NCBI RefSeq assembly: GCF_023370075.1
Contig: NZ_CP097153.1
Span: forward strand, 62,001 to 126,000
DNA: 64,000 bases
Direction of reading: 5' to 3'
Source of the DNA: Deinococcus sp. QL22
Lineage (GTDB): Bacteria > Deinococcota > Deinococci > Deinococcales > Deinococcaceae
In this document: positions 32,107 to 40,598 of the stretch, piece by piece
Position numbering within the stretch: position 1 is the first letter of the stretch
How the letters are laid out: each line of letters begins with the position of its first letter
Made by a program: the position numbers and the translations under genes
Notes under the pieces: generated by a model
The model's database searches: none
What the model was told of the DNA's origin: nothing
The model's input: the letters and a program-made list of their open reading frames with translations, nothing else

Positions 32107-33687
32107 ATGAGACTTTCTGCTCCTGCGCGGCTGGCTTTGGCGACCCTAACCCTCAGCGCTGCCCTGACCGCCTGCATGCAACCGAACACGCCCGATTTCC
32201 CGCTGGTCACGACCCTCGGCTTTGAAGGCTTCGATGCCCAGCAGTCCACGCTGAAGCTGCGCGGCGGCACACCCAGCGCCCTGCTGTCCACAGACGCCGA
32301 ACCCGAATACATCACGGTTGCGCCGGACGGCAAGGCGGCTTACATCACCGTGCAGGAGAGCAACGCGGTAGCCACCCTCGACCTGACCACCGGAACCTGG
32401 GCGGGCCTGAAATCGCTGGGCTTCAAAGACCACTCGGCGGCGGGCATGGGCCTGGATGCCAGTGACCGGGACGGCGGCATCAACATTCAGAATTGGCCTG
32501 TGCAGGGCGCGTATATGCCCGATGCTATCGCCAGCTTTGCCAGCGGAGGCCAAACGTACCTGCTGACCGCCAACGAGGGCGATACCCGTGAGTACACGGC
32601 CTTTGCCGACGCCACCAAAGTGTCTGACCTGAAGCTGGACGCGGCCACCTTTCCGAACGCTGCCGATCTGCAAAAAGATGCCGCGCTGGGCCGACTGCTG
32701 GTCAGCCGAGTCGATGCCGACACCGATGGAGACGGCGACGCTGACCGTTTGGTGTCGTTTGGGGGCCGCAGCATGACGGTCTGGAAGTCCGACCTGACCC
32801 GCGTGGCCGACACGGGCGACCTGTTCGAACGCAAAACGGCGGAACTGACGCCTTCCAGCTTCAATTCCAATGGCACGGGCAGCACCCGCGACACCCGCAG
32901 TGACAACAAAGGCCCGGAAGCCGAAGGCGTCACGGTGGGCCAAGTGGCCGGGAAGACCTTGGCATTTGTGGGCTTGGAGCGCACCGGCGGCGTGATGGTG
33001 CTGGACGTGAGTACGCCCGCAGCCCCAGCGTTTGTGGCCTATGCCAATACCGTAACGACCACCGCCACCCCGAACAGTGGTTTGGCAGGCGACCTCGGCC
33101 CCGAAGGGTTGCTGTTTATTCCCGCCGCCGAGAGTCCCAACGGCACCAACATGTTGGTCGTCGCCAACGAGGTCAGCGGTTCCACGACCCTCTACAGCGT
33201 GGCCGATTCGGGCAACCTGACGTTGCTGGGGCGCCACCAGGTCACGCCTTTCGCGTTCGACAGGGGTGCAGCCGAGATTCCCGCCTACGATCCGGCCAGC
33301 AAGCGCCTGTTCGTCGTGAACGGGGCGACGGGTGGGCTGGATATTCTGACGATTGTCGACCCCGCCAAGCCTGCACTCGTGGGCGCGGCCGATCTGAGCA
33401 AATACGGATCCAGTGCCAATAGCGTCACGGTGCACAATGGTGTGGTGGCCGTCGCCGTGCAAGACGCCGTGAAAACCAACCCCGGCAAAGTGGCCTTCCT
33501 GAACAGCGACGGCACCGAACGCGCCCCCGCCGTCACTGTGGGAGCGCTGCCCGACATGCTCACGTTTACGCCCAACGGCTCGCTCTTGCTGGTCGCCAAC
33601 GAGGGCGAGCCGAACGACGCTTACACGGTGGACCCCGCAGGATCGGTCAGCCTGATCAACGTGGGTAAGGCGCTTCAGAGCAAGTGA
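32107..33687 (+). CDS. Choice-of-anchor-I-like propeller lipoprotein, halves swapped
   Basis: The signal peptide ends in AALTAC (Cys23). The first part (EPEYITVAPDGKAAYITVQ, LGFKDHSAAGMGLDASDRDGG, DTDGDGDADRLVSFGGRS, GPEAEGVTVGQVAGKTLAFVGLER) is what usually forms the C-terminal two-thirds of choice-of-anchor-I proteins. The final 150 residues (AAEIPAYDPASKRLFVVNGA, LPDMLTFTPNGSLLLVANEG, DPAGSVSLINV) are what usually opens them. The order is therefore circularly permuted relative to the family as I know it. The family is secreted and alkaline-phosphatase- or esterase-like by annotation, with no proven activity. A terminator-like hairpin follows. Confidence 0.85.
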   Translation: MRLSAPARLALATLTLSAALTACMQPNTPDFPLVTTLGFEGFDAQQSTLKLRGGTPSALLSTDAEPEYITVAPDGKAAYITVQESNAVATLDLTTGTWAGLKSLGFKDHSAAGMGLDASDRDGGINIQNWPVQGAYMPDAIASFASGGQTYLLTANEGDTREYTAFADATKVSDLKLDAATFPNAADLQKDAALGRLLVSRVDADTDGDGDADRLVSFGGRSMTVWKSDLTRVADTGDLFERKTAELTPSSFNSNGTGSTRDTRSDNKGPEAEGVTVGQVAGKTLAFVGLERTGGVMVLDVSTPAAPAFVAYANTVTTTATPNSGLAGDLGPEGLLFIPAAESPNGTNMLVVANEVSGSTTLYSVADSGNLTLLGRHQVTPFAFDRGAAEIPAYDPASKRLFVVNGATGGLDILTIVDPAKPALVGAADLSKYGSSANSVTVHNGVVAVAVQDAVKTNPGKVAFLNSDGTERAPAVTVGALPDMLTFTPNGSLLLVANEGEPNDAYTVDPAGSVSLINVGKALQSK

Positions 33688-33711
33688 AGTAAAGCAGTAG
33701 GCTGGAACTGC

Positions 33712-33755
33712 AACGGCCCCATCCCGCGCCGAATAGCCGCAGGGTGGGCCGTTTT
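33712..33755 (+). terminator. Likely rho-independent terminator
   Basis: AACGGCCC (33712-33719) pairs with GGGCCGTT (33746-33753) and is followed by TT; the loop is long but adds ATCCC/GGGT pairing. Confidence 0.55.
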
Positions 33756-34140
33756 GGCTGGCTTCGGCGGACGAATGCGGAATCATGTGGCCCACCCTGT
33801 CTGCCGCGCTTTACCCCACCGGCACCGTCTGTCTGTTCTCGCTCGCCCAGCGACTCGCCCCCAGTCAGGAATTAGAGCATTGAGAGAATCAGGCTTCAGG
33901 AGGCTTTGTACCGACGCTGTAATTCGGACGACTGCTCCAAGTGGGCATCTATGAACCAGACTGGGCTGCGCAGCCCGTTAACGGCGCGGGCGGTAACGCC
34001 ACGACATGAGGCCTTGTCGGGGCGGTCTATGATTACGTTTGACACAAAATGTTAAGGTGGGCTACGTCAAAAACCTACTAGCTCAGCATGGATTTCTTTT
34101 GGCGGATAACCTTTGAGAGGCATCACAAGGAGAGCGTCAC
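33756..34140. other. Intergenic region, no confident gene
   Basis: A 32-codon frame at 33785-33883 (MWPTLSAALYPTG) could be a gene start remnant but has no clear ribosome site. The end carries the AAGGAG site of the next gene. Confidence 0.4.
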
Positions 34141-34617
34141 ATGAACCGACTGACCGAGCAACGCGCCCACTTGATCGACCTGACCCATACCCTGCGCGAC
34201 ACTGTTTTCGGTGAAATCACGGACGCTAATCTGGACTTCAGTCCCGGCGGGACTGCCCTGACCTTGCGCCGCCTGTTGCTGGAACAGGCCGAAATTCAGG
34301 CGGCCTACGCCGAGTCGTTCCGAACGCTTAAACTGAAATTTGATGTGGTGGCCCCCGAAGAAATCCGAACCACCGCGCAGATTCAGGAGTGGTTTGCCCA
34401 GCTGGACACCGAAATGTTTGAAGCGCTGGACGCCCTGAGTAATGAAGACCTGTCGCGGCCCCACGAGCCACGCGGGCAGATGTCGCCGCGCTACACGGTG
34501 GAAATCAGCTTTCACACCTACCGCGAATCGGTGCTGATTTTCGCTGCCAAAGCCAGCGTGTACCTGCGGGCCCTGGGCCGCACTCTCCCCAAGCTGATGA
34601 AGAGCTTCGTGGGCTAA
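34141..34617 (+). CDS. DinB-like helical-bundle protein
   Basis: 158 aa with an AAGGAGAG site before the ATG. The pattern of four long helices, with SFHTYRESVLIFAAKASVYLRALG at the end and an early LRRLLLEQAEIQAAY helix, resembles DinB/YfiT-type bundles. Of the usual three metal-binding histidines only one is convincing, so it may not bind metal. Function unknown; related proteins act in thiol metabolism or stress. It precedes the Rrf2 regulator but has its own ribosome site and lies upstream of a separate promoter. Confidence 0.65.
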   Translation: MNRLTEQRAHLIDLTHTLRDTVFGEITDANLDFSPGGTALTLRRLLLEQAEIQAAYAESFRTLKLKFDVVAPEEIRTTAQIQEWFAQLDTEMFEALDALSNEDLSRPHEPRGQMSPRYTVEISFHTYRESVLIFAAKASVYLRALGRTLPKLMKSFVG

Positions 34618-34769
34618 GCCAGAGTACGAACAGTATGGAAATCCTGGCATGGGTGACGCAGTCAACACGGAATTTCCCTCGGCCTTCAGCCGTACAGATC
34701 ATTGGCGGTGTCTGGCGACGCCCGTTCAGAACCGTTGTGGCTCTGTTGTCGCCTATGCAGGGCAGCCCC

Positions 34770-34797
34770 TTGACATCTCGGCACATGTAAGTAAAAT
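34770..34797 (+). promoter_or_regulatory. Sigma70-type promoter of the Rrf2 gene
   Basis: TTGACA (34770-34775), 16 bases, TAAAAT (34792-34797). The motif TGTAAGTAA, shared with the downstream gene, overlaps the -10 region (34786-34794), which suggests autoregulation. Confidence 0.65.
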
Positions 34798-34825
34798 AGT
34801 GACAAGGCAAGTGGAGGGCCACCCA

Positions 34826-35239
34826 GTGAACAGTCAATATTCCATTGCCGTCCATATCCTGACCCTCCTCGACTCCTCGTCTGGGGCGGGGGCTTCAGCC
34901 GAAATTGCCGGGAGCGTGGGCGTCAATCCCGTGGTGATCCGTAGCGTTACGGGGCTGTTGCGAAAGGCCGGACTCCTGACCACTCAGCGTGGAGTTTCGG
35001 GGGCACAGCTGACCCGGCCCGCCCACCAGATCAGCCTGCTGGACGTGTACCGCGCCGTAAACGCACCCGACTCGGTGCTGAAGGTACACGCACATCCCAA
35101 TCTGGCTTGCCCAGTGGGAGCAGGTATTCAGCGCGCGTTAGAGGAAGTGTACGGGCAGGCGCAGGCCGCCCTCGAATCCCGGTTGGCCGAAGTCATGCTC
35201 TCCGACATCACCCGCGCCGTGCATCAGCAAGCCAGTTGA
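34826..35239 (+). CDS. Rrf2-family transcriptional regulator
   Basis: The GTG at 34826 has GGAGG 8 bases before it; the long in-frame upstream extension carries the promoter and was rejected. The 137-aa protein starts NSQYSIAVHILTLL, then a winged helix with IAGSVGVNPVVIRSVTGLLRKAGLL and the wing GVSGAQLTRPAHQISLLDVY, all typical of Rrf2. Only one Cys (LACPVG, about residue 94) is present, so it is the YwnA-like one-cysteine kind, not an Fe-S sensor. It probably represses itself and the adjacent oxidoreductase in response to thiol or quinone stress. Confidence 0.88.
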   Translation: MNSQYSIAVHILTLLDSSSGAGASAEIAGSVGVNPVVIRSVTGLLRKAGLLTTQRGVSGAQLTRPAHQISLLDVYRAVNAPDSVLKVHAHPNLACPVGAGIQRALEEVYGQAQAALESRLAEVMLSDITRAVHQQAS

Positions 35240-35255
35240 TTTTTTTTCGGCAAGA

Positions 35256-35274
35256 TGTAAGTAATTTATCTACA
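35256..35274 (+). promoter_or_regulatory. Candidate Rrf2 operator
   Basis: TGTAAGTAATTTATCTACA is a 19-base near-palindrome (form TGTARRTAAWTTAYYTACA) just upstream of the oxidoreductase gene. Its left half recurs at the promoter of the regulator gene (34786). Confidence 0.6.
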
Positions 35275-35324
35275 CCTTTCTGCCGCCCTCTCTCTGCCCT
35301 GCATTGGGTCCAACAGGAGTTTTT

Positions 35325-36173
35325 ATGATTGCCACTACTGGAGCCACCGGACACCTCGGTCAACTGACCGTTTACGCTCTGCTCGATCAGGGCATTGCCC
35401 CTCAGGACATCGTGGCCTTGGTGCGCGATCCGCAGAAGGCCGCTTCGCTTTCGGCTCTTGGCGTGCAGGTGCGCCGGGCGGATTACACCCAGCCAGAGAC
35501 TCTGAAGACCGCGCTAGAAGGCGTTGAAAAAGTGCTCTTGGTGTCGTCCAGCGACTTTGCCGACCGTGTGGGCCAGCACCGCCACGTCATAGAAGCTGCC
35601 AAGCAGGCCGGAGTGAAACTGTTGGCCTACACCAGCATTTTGCGGGCCGATACGTCCAGACTCTCTCTGGCTGCCGACCACAAAGCCACCGAAGAACTGG
35701 TTCGGGCATCGGGCTTGACATTCGTGTTCTTGCGGAACAGCTGGTACATGGAAAACTACAATCCAGCGCAGGCCGTGCAACACGGAGCCGTTGCCGGAAG
35801 TGCCGGAAAAGGCCGCGTGAGTGCCGCCGCCCGCGCCGATTACGCCGCCGCTGCCGCCGCCGTGCTGACCCAACCGGGCCACGATAACGCTGTGTACGAA
35901 CTGGGCGGAGACGAGGCCTTCACGCTGACCGAACTGGCCGCCGAAGTGCAGGCCCAGAGTGGCCGCCCCGTGACCTACCAAGACATGCCGCAGGAGACCT
36001 ACGCCCAGATGCTGCGCGGTGTGGGATTGCCCGGCGTGGTGGCCGACATGCTGGCCAACTCCGACGTTTGTCTGGCACAGGGCGATCTGTACACCGAGAG
36101 CCGCGACCTGAGCCGCTTGATCGGACGCCCGACCACGACATTGAAAGAAGCGGTGAAAGCAGCATTGGCTTAA
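35325..36173 (+). CDS. NmrA/QorB-type NAD(P)H quinone oxidoreductase-like protein
   Basis: The ATG at 35325 has AGGAG 5 bases before it; 282 aa. The N-terminus MIATTGATGHLGQLTVYAL is the glycine-rich NAD(P)-binding loop (TGATGxLG) of atypical short-chain dehydrogenases. The middle has LLAYTSILRADTSRLSLAADHKATEEL and the FLRNSWYMENY stretch that is characteristic of QorB (YtfG) relatives. It would reduce quinones or sense redox state with NADPH. It follows the Rrf2 gene by 85 bases, a common pairing, and probably belongs to its regulon. Confidence 0.88.
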   Translation: MIATTGATGHLGQLTVYALLDQGIAPQDIVALVRDPQKAASLSALGVQVRRADYTQPETLKTALEGVEKVLLVSSSDFADRVGQHRHVIEAAKQAGVKLLAYTSILRADTSRLSLAADHKATEELVRASGLTFVFLRNSWYMENYNPAQAVQHGAVAGSAGKGRVSAAARADYAAAAAAVLTQPGHDNAVYELGGDEAFTLTELAAEVQAQSGRPVTYQDMPQETYAQMLRGVGLPGVVADMLANSDVCLAQGDLYTESRDLSRLIGRPTTTLKEAVKAALA

Positions 36174-36208
36174 GCCGTTGATGTTGGAGCAACGCTAAAT
36201 ACTAAAAA

Positions 36209-36241
36209 GAACCCGGAATCTGTGTCAAAGATTCTGGGTTC
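36209..36241 (+). terminator. Rho-independent terminator
   Basis: GAACCCGGAATCT (36209-36221) pairs, with one mismatch, with AGATTCTGGGTTC (36229-36241). The T-run is weak. Confidence 0.65.
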
Positions 36242-36275
36242 CTTAGTACTGCAGTTGCAATTAAGAGCGTGAGGG

Positions 36276-37005
36276 ATGTCGAGCTCTTCTCCTCTGGCTC
36301 AACCCCATCACTGGTGGGCTGACCTCCACGTGCTCCACCAGCGGATTGCGCCCCGTTTCACCCGCAGCGAACAACGCCAGCGTGCTCTGGCGGACCTGCA
36401 AGCGCTCCTCAGCCCGGTCGAGCGCAAGAACGGCTGGCAAATTGCGGAGCAGATCGGTGAGCGCACGCCCTTTGGCGTCCAACGCTTGTTGTCCACGGCG
36501 CAGAGGGATGCGGAGGTCGTTCGTGACGATCTTTGCGAGTACGTCCTTGAGCACCTTCAGACCCCCGAAGCCGTGCTGATCCTCGACGAAACGGGCTTTC
36601 TCACGAAAGGCACCCAATCCGCCGGTGCCCAGCGGCACTGCGGGGCGAGTTGAACACTGTCAAATCGGGGTCTTCCTCGCCTACGCCACGCCTCATGGCA
36701 CTGCCCTGATCGACCGCGAGCTCTTTTTGCCCAAGAGCTGGACCCTCAATCCTACCCGGTGTGCCGCAGCTCAGATTCCCGAGACCGTTCCGGCCGCCAC
36801 CACACCACAACTCGCGCAAGCCATGCTGAAGGTGGCGTGCACGCTGCCTGGGTCACCGGCGACGCAGGGTACTCGGCCTCCAACGTCCGCACTTTCCTGG
36901 AACAGCGTCAACACCCGTATGTCCTGGCGACCGCTTCGAATCCTCACGTGTGGGTCTGGAACCAGAACGGGCCTGCACAACTCCAGGTCGCCGACGTCGC
37001 CCAAC
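36276..37005 (+). pseudogene. IS701-family transposase remnant
   Basis: The first frame ([20 protein letters not shown] to [18 protein letters not shown]) is a good N-terminal half with the first DDE aspartate in LILDETGF. Near 36635 about 11 bases are missing, moving to [18 protein letters not shown]; another deletion near 36840 moves to [21 protein letters not shown]. It is cut off at 37006 by the IS6 element. It is a different IS701 type from the intact one at 40599. Confidence 0.85.
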
Positions 37006-37810
37006 GGTTGTGTTGCCTCAACTGGTCTCACGGCAGACTGATGACAGGGGTGGTCTGAGACTCAGACCACCCCTGTCGCGACCGTGAACCACGTCTGGAA
37101 CGCTTGATTTTGGTTGCTTCTTCGGGTTGTGGCGGGAACGCTGGTGCGGGAATGATGGTGAAGATTGGTGATCCGGGCGTGCAAGCGCAGAAATTCCTGC
37201 GCTCGTTTTCTCCTCTTGAAGCCCTGCTGGCTTCGCTCATGACGTCGTGTAGAGCGATGTTCTTGCAAGGTGACGTTGTTGCACCGGGCCGTGGACATCA
37301 CCTGCTGGTGGTCGACGTCAGCCAAGCTCGGGATCTCCCGGATCAAGGCTCCGTCACTCCTGAGCTGGTCCGTATGAATGACCTCTGGGACGTCATACTC
37401 ACCCAGGAGTCGGGTCAGGAAGGTCTTCGCAGCTTCCGTGTCCCGATGTCGCTGAAGGAGAATGCCCTGCACGAAACCGTGCTCGTCGACGGCCCGCCAT
37501 AACCAATGCCGGACGCCGTCAACGCTCGTACAGACCTCATCCAGATGCCAGCGGGAACCCCGCCGGGGTTCCCGCTGGCGCAGGCCTTCTGCGAAGAGCG
37601 GGCCGAATTTGATCCACCATTCGCGCAGCGTCTCATGACTGACCCCGATGCCGCGCCCGTGCAGCAATTCTTGAACAGCTCTGTCGCTGAGCGGAAAGCG
37701 GTGGTAGAGCCAAACTGTGTGCTGGATGATCACCCTGAAACGGTGTCGGTCGGGCTTGGCATCGGTCACGGATGGTCACCCTACCCCAGTCCGGTTAAGG
37801 CAACACAACC
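37006..37810 (-). mobile_element. IS6-family insertion sequence, copy 1
   Basis: The ends are GGTTGTGTTGCC (37006) and GGCAACACAACC (ending 37810). A closely related copy lies inverted at 42179-42981. The 8-bp flanks (CGCCCAAC and TGCCAGAA) differ, so there is no target duplication, as expected after recombination or a cointegrate. Confidence 0.9.
37062..37769 (-). CDS. IS6-family transposase
   Basis: 235 aa, the usual length, starting with GTG. Motifs: WLYHRFPLSDRAVQELLHGRGI (helix-turn-helix region), GSRWHLDEVCTSVDG with the first Asp, VIHTDQLRSDGALIREI with the second, and a C-terminal SQQGFKRRKRAQEFLRLHA. The stretch that normally holds the catalytic glutamate (AENSHQ) reads TLQEHRS, so the active site may be altered. 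The neighbouring inverted copy shares this. Confidence 0.88.
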   Translation of the reverse strand: MTDAKPDRHRFRVIIQHTVWLYHRFPLSDRAVQELLHGRGIGVSHETLREWWIKFGPLFAEGLRQREPRRGSRWHLDEVCTSVDGVRHWLWRAVDEHGFVQGILLQRHRDTEAAKTFLTRLLGEYDVPEVIHTDQLRSDGALIREIPSLADVDHQQVMSTARCNNVTLQEHRSTRRHERSQQGFKRRKRAQEFLRLHARITNLHHHSRTSVPATTRRSNQNQAFQTWFTVATGVV

Positions 37811-37895
37811 TGCCAGAATCCTCCACAGCAACGCCGTCCATAAGGTGAAACGTCAAGCTTGGGACAAAGCGGTCAGCCAACCCTGGCTGCCGACT

Positions 37896-40031
37896 TCAAT
37901 TGCCCAGATTGATCTTGAAGATCCGCTCATCGCTGTTGCTGGCGATGCTGTCCTTGTCACCTGTATTGGATGTGCTCATCCACAGGCCGCCGTCAAGCGT
38001 GGGTTCGACGGTGCGCAGGCGTCCGTAGGTATCCGAGAACAGTTGTTGCGTGTTGGTCAGACTGTCTCCGCTGATGACATGGCGGTACACGCGCTTGCCG
38101 CGCAGGCAAGCCACGTAAAGCACATCGCGGACAATCGCGATGCCGCTGCACGAGGCCTCAGCGGTAGGATAGGTATATTTTGGTGCGACAAAGCCTGCCG
38201 TCGCGCAGCCTTCGCCCCCTTGCGAGACGGTACCTTCGCAGGTGGGCCAGCCGTGGTTGCCACCTTTTTTGATCATGTTGGTCTCGTCCTGCGCGCTATT
38301 GCCGAACTCCTGCGCCCACAGGCGGCCCCTCGAATCGAAGGCCAAGCCCTGCGGGTTGCGGTGGCCATAGCTCCAGACATAGCTGTTGGCAAAGGGGTTA
38401 TCCGAGGGAACGCTGCCATCCGGATTGAGCCGCAGTACCTTGCCGGCCAGGTTATTCAGGTCTTGCGCGAACTGAGCGTTCTGCGCGTCGCCTGTGGTGG
38501 CATAGAGCTTGCCGTCCGGCCCGTACCTCAAACGACCACCGTTGTGAAACTTATTGCGTCCAATGCCCTTGATCAGCACCTGTAGGCTGTTGGTGTCTAA
38601 ACTGCCGTTCACGTACCTGATGCGAACGATCCGGTTGTCGCTTGCACTGGTGTGGTAGATGTAGAGCCACTGATCGGTGCCTGGGAAGTTGGGCGACACC
38701 GCTAGGCCAAGCAGGCCGCCTTCGCCATCAGTGAGATCGACGTTCGGCACCGTGCCGACGATGGTCTTGCTGCCATTGGTCGGATTGAGCCGCACAATAT
38801 CTTTGGCGTCGCGGCGGCTGTAGAGGATGCTTCCGTCGGTCAGGCTGGCGATGCCCCAAGGCAGGTCTGTGTCCCTGGCCACCTCGACCATCAAGCACAC
38901 CGCGCTGGTGCATGAGCTGCCGGTTGTTACGCTGGTGATTGTGCTGAGCGCCGACACGTTGTTTTGAGCGTCGCGCGCCGCCACAGCGTAGCGGTAGGTT
39001 GTATTGGCGGCCAGACCGCTGTCGGTAAACAGCAGGTTAGCCGTACTGCCGACTTTGTTGTTGTTGCGGTAGATATCGTAGGCCGCGACAGCCAAATTGT
39101 CGGTGGACGCAGTCCAACTCAACGCCACCGTGGTACCCGTGGCCACGCCTCTCAAGCCGGTCGGCACCGTGGGGGCCTGGTTGTCCAACACGCACGGCGG
39201 TACCGAGACTGGCAGCGTCAAGCTGGCCTGCGACACGTTGCCCGCAGCGTCGCGCGCATTGACGTATAGCCCCACCTGGCTGCCCTCCCTTAAGCCAAGC
39301 GTGGTGCTGAGCGTGGAGCCGCCGACCGTTTTCAGCAATTGTCCGTTGTTGTAGATGTCGTAGAAAGCGATGCCAACGTTGTCGGATGAAGCCGCCCACG
39401 ACAAGGTCACGGCGTTGCAGCTCAAGCCGGACGCCTTCAACCCGCTCGGCGGCGCCGGTGCCTGCGTATCAGTGTTGACACCCTGAAGCGACCATTTCTG
39501 GTGGGCAATGCCTGAGGAGCAAGGCCACGTGTCGGTCCCGGTGCCCGGTGCTGTACCGCCGCCAAGGACGGTTAGGCACAGCCCCGATTGAACGCTCACG
39601 ACCGTGCCGTCGGGTTTGAAGGACCACTGCTGATTGGCACCGCCATTGCAGGAGTAGGACTGCACGATCGCCTGCGGCTGAGTACTCGCGCCGCGCACAT
39701 CCAGGCAGCGGCTACCGCCAAATGTGCGCAACTCGCGCGCCGCAGTGAATTCCCACTGCTGGCCCGGGCTGCTGTCGCAGGTCTGAATCTGAGTAGGGGT
39801 GCGCACCTGGGTGCTGCCGTTGGCAACCCCCAGGCACAAGTTGGTCGGGCCGCTGCGCAGGGTAGCCGCCAACGCCGCCGCCTGTATCTGCGCCGAGTTG
39901 CTTTGCGCGGCAGGGGTACTGCTGCTAGGATCGGCAGTGGAGTCGCTGCGTTCACCGCCGCACGAGGCCAATAGCGGTGCTAAGAATAGCAATGTTGCCA
40001 AATTTTTCAAGGCACCAGACTGACTCAACAT
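37896..40031 (-). CDS. Ricin-lectin, FN3, sugar-dehydrogenase-like lipoprotein
   Basis: The ATG at 40031 has AAGGAGAG before it, preferred over a GTG at 40055. The lipobox is LLASC. Next a ricin-B beta-trefoil (about 55-190, with repeated QxW: GQQWEF, NQQWSF, HQKWSL), two FN3 domains (about 195-285 and 288-375), and a PQQ/sugar-dehydrogenase-type propeller (about 385-711, PWGIASLTDGSILYSRR, LLGLAVSPNF, GKLYATTGDAQN, YGHRNPQGLAFD, NHGWPTCEG). His in HRNPQG and the HNGGRLRYGPDG segment are typical of soluble aldose dehydrogenases. It is likely to oxidise or bind sugars outside the cell. It lies between the two inverted IS6 copies, so it may be mobile cargo. Confidence 0.92.
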   Translation of the reverse strand: MLSQSGALKNLATLLFLAPLLASCGGERSDSTADPSSSTPAAQSNSAQIQAAALAATLRSGPTNLCLGVANGSTQVRTPTQIQTCDSSPGQQWEFTAARELRTFGGSRCLDVRGASTQPQAIVQSYSCNGGANQQWSFKPDGTVVSVQSGLCLTVLGGGTAPGTGTDTWPCSSGIAHQKWSLQGVNTDTQAPAPPSGLKASGLSCNAVTLSWAASSDNVGIAFYDIYNNGQLLKTVGGSTLSTTLGLREGSQVGLYVNARDAAGNVSQASLTLPVSVPPCVLDNQAPTVPTGLRGVATGTTVALSWTASTDNLAVAAYDIYRNNNKVGSTANLLFTDSGLAANTTYRYAVAARDAQNNVSALSTITSVTTGSSCTSAVCLMVEVARDTDLPWGIASLTDGSILYSRRDAKDIVRLNPTNGSKTIVGTVPNVDLTDGEGGLLGLAVSPNFPGTDQWLYIYHTSASDNRIVRIRYVNGSLDTNSLQVLIKGIGRNKFHNGGRLRYGPDGKLYATTGDAQNAQFAQDLNNLAGKVLRLNPDGSVPSDNPFANSYVWSYGHRNPQGLAFDSRGRLWAQEFGNSAQDETNMIKKGGNHGWPTCEGTVSQGGEGCATAGFVAPKYTYPTAEASCSGIAIVRDVLYVACLRGKRVYRHVISGDSLTNTQQLFSDTYGRLRTVEPTLDGGLWMSTSNTGDKDSIASNSDERIFKINLGN

Positions 40032-40190
40032 GTTGCACTCTCCTTGTGTGGACAACAGGTGATTGCACCCGTCAGCGGCCTATGCGGCGCTGACGAATCA
40101 GGCGCTTTTACTCTACTTTTCCCGAGCCTTGCGTGATAGGGTTACCTGCTGAGGTTCTGTTGTGCTGGCCACAAACGTAAGAGTATCAGA

Positions 40191-40590
40191 GGTTCTGGCA
40201 AGTTGTCGGTGTGGGGTGAAGCCGTGCTGACCGACCAAAAGCTTCCAGAGTACCGATTCCCGCTTTTAGTCATTGGCCACGCCGTTTGGCTCTCCCATCG
40301 GTACACCTTAAGTTATCGGGACGGAGAAGAACTGCTCTTCGAGCGTGGCATCGAGGTTTCCCGCGAATCTATCCGCACCTGGTGCATCAATTTCAGGAGC
40401 GAGTTCGCCCAGAACTTGCGCCACCAGGGTTTCCGGTGGCATCTGGACAACATGCATGTCGTCGGTGGGGTCACTCACTGGCTCTGGTGGACCATTGACG
40501 AATACGGAGCTGCACTTGACGTGTTCCTCTAGCGGCACCGAGACACCTCGGCAGCGATGTCATTCTTCAAACGTCTGTTAACGGTTCTGG
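40191..40590 (+). pseudogene. IS6-type transposase fragment
   Basis: An IS6-like N-terminus (YRFPLLVIGHAVWLSHRYTLSYRDGEELLFERGIEVS, HLDNMHVVGGVTHWLWWTIDEYGAALDVFL) ends at a TAG (40530-40532) where relatives have Gln; the frame continues RHRDTSAAMSFFKRLL and then stops near 40600. The left end GGTTCTGGCAAGTT (40191) recurs in the same orientation as GGTTCTGGCAACTT at 40583. It is a different IS6 type from the two other copies. The intact IS701 element inserted just beyond. Confidence 0.82.
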
Positions 40591-40598
40591 CAACTTAT

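Noticed and set aside
32146..33795. 549-codon minus-strand frame
   Set aside because: Antisense to the choice-of-anchor-I-like gene; low-complexity Val/Gly/His/Arg text.
33785..33883. Small gene MWPTLSAALYPTG, 32 codons
   Set aside because: No clear ribosome site and no family; possible remnant only.
37006..37810. Simple IS6 transposition with an 8-bp target duplication
   Set aside because: The flanking 8-mers of both IS6 copies do not match each other in any pairing.
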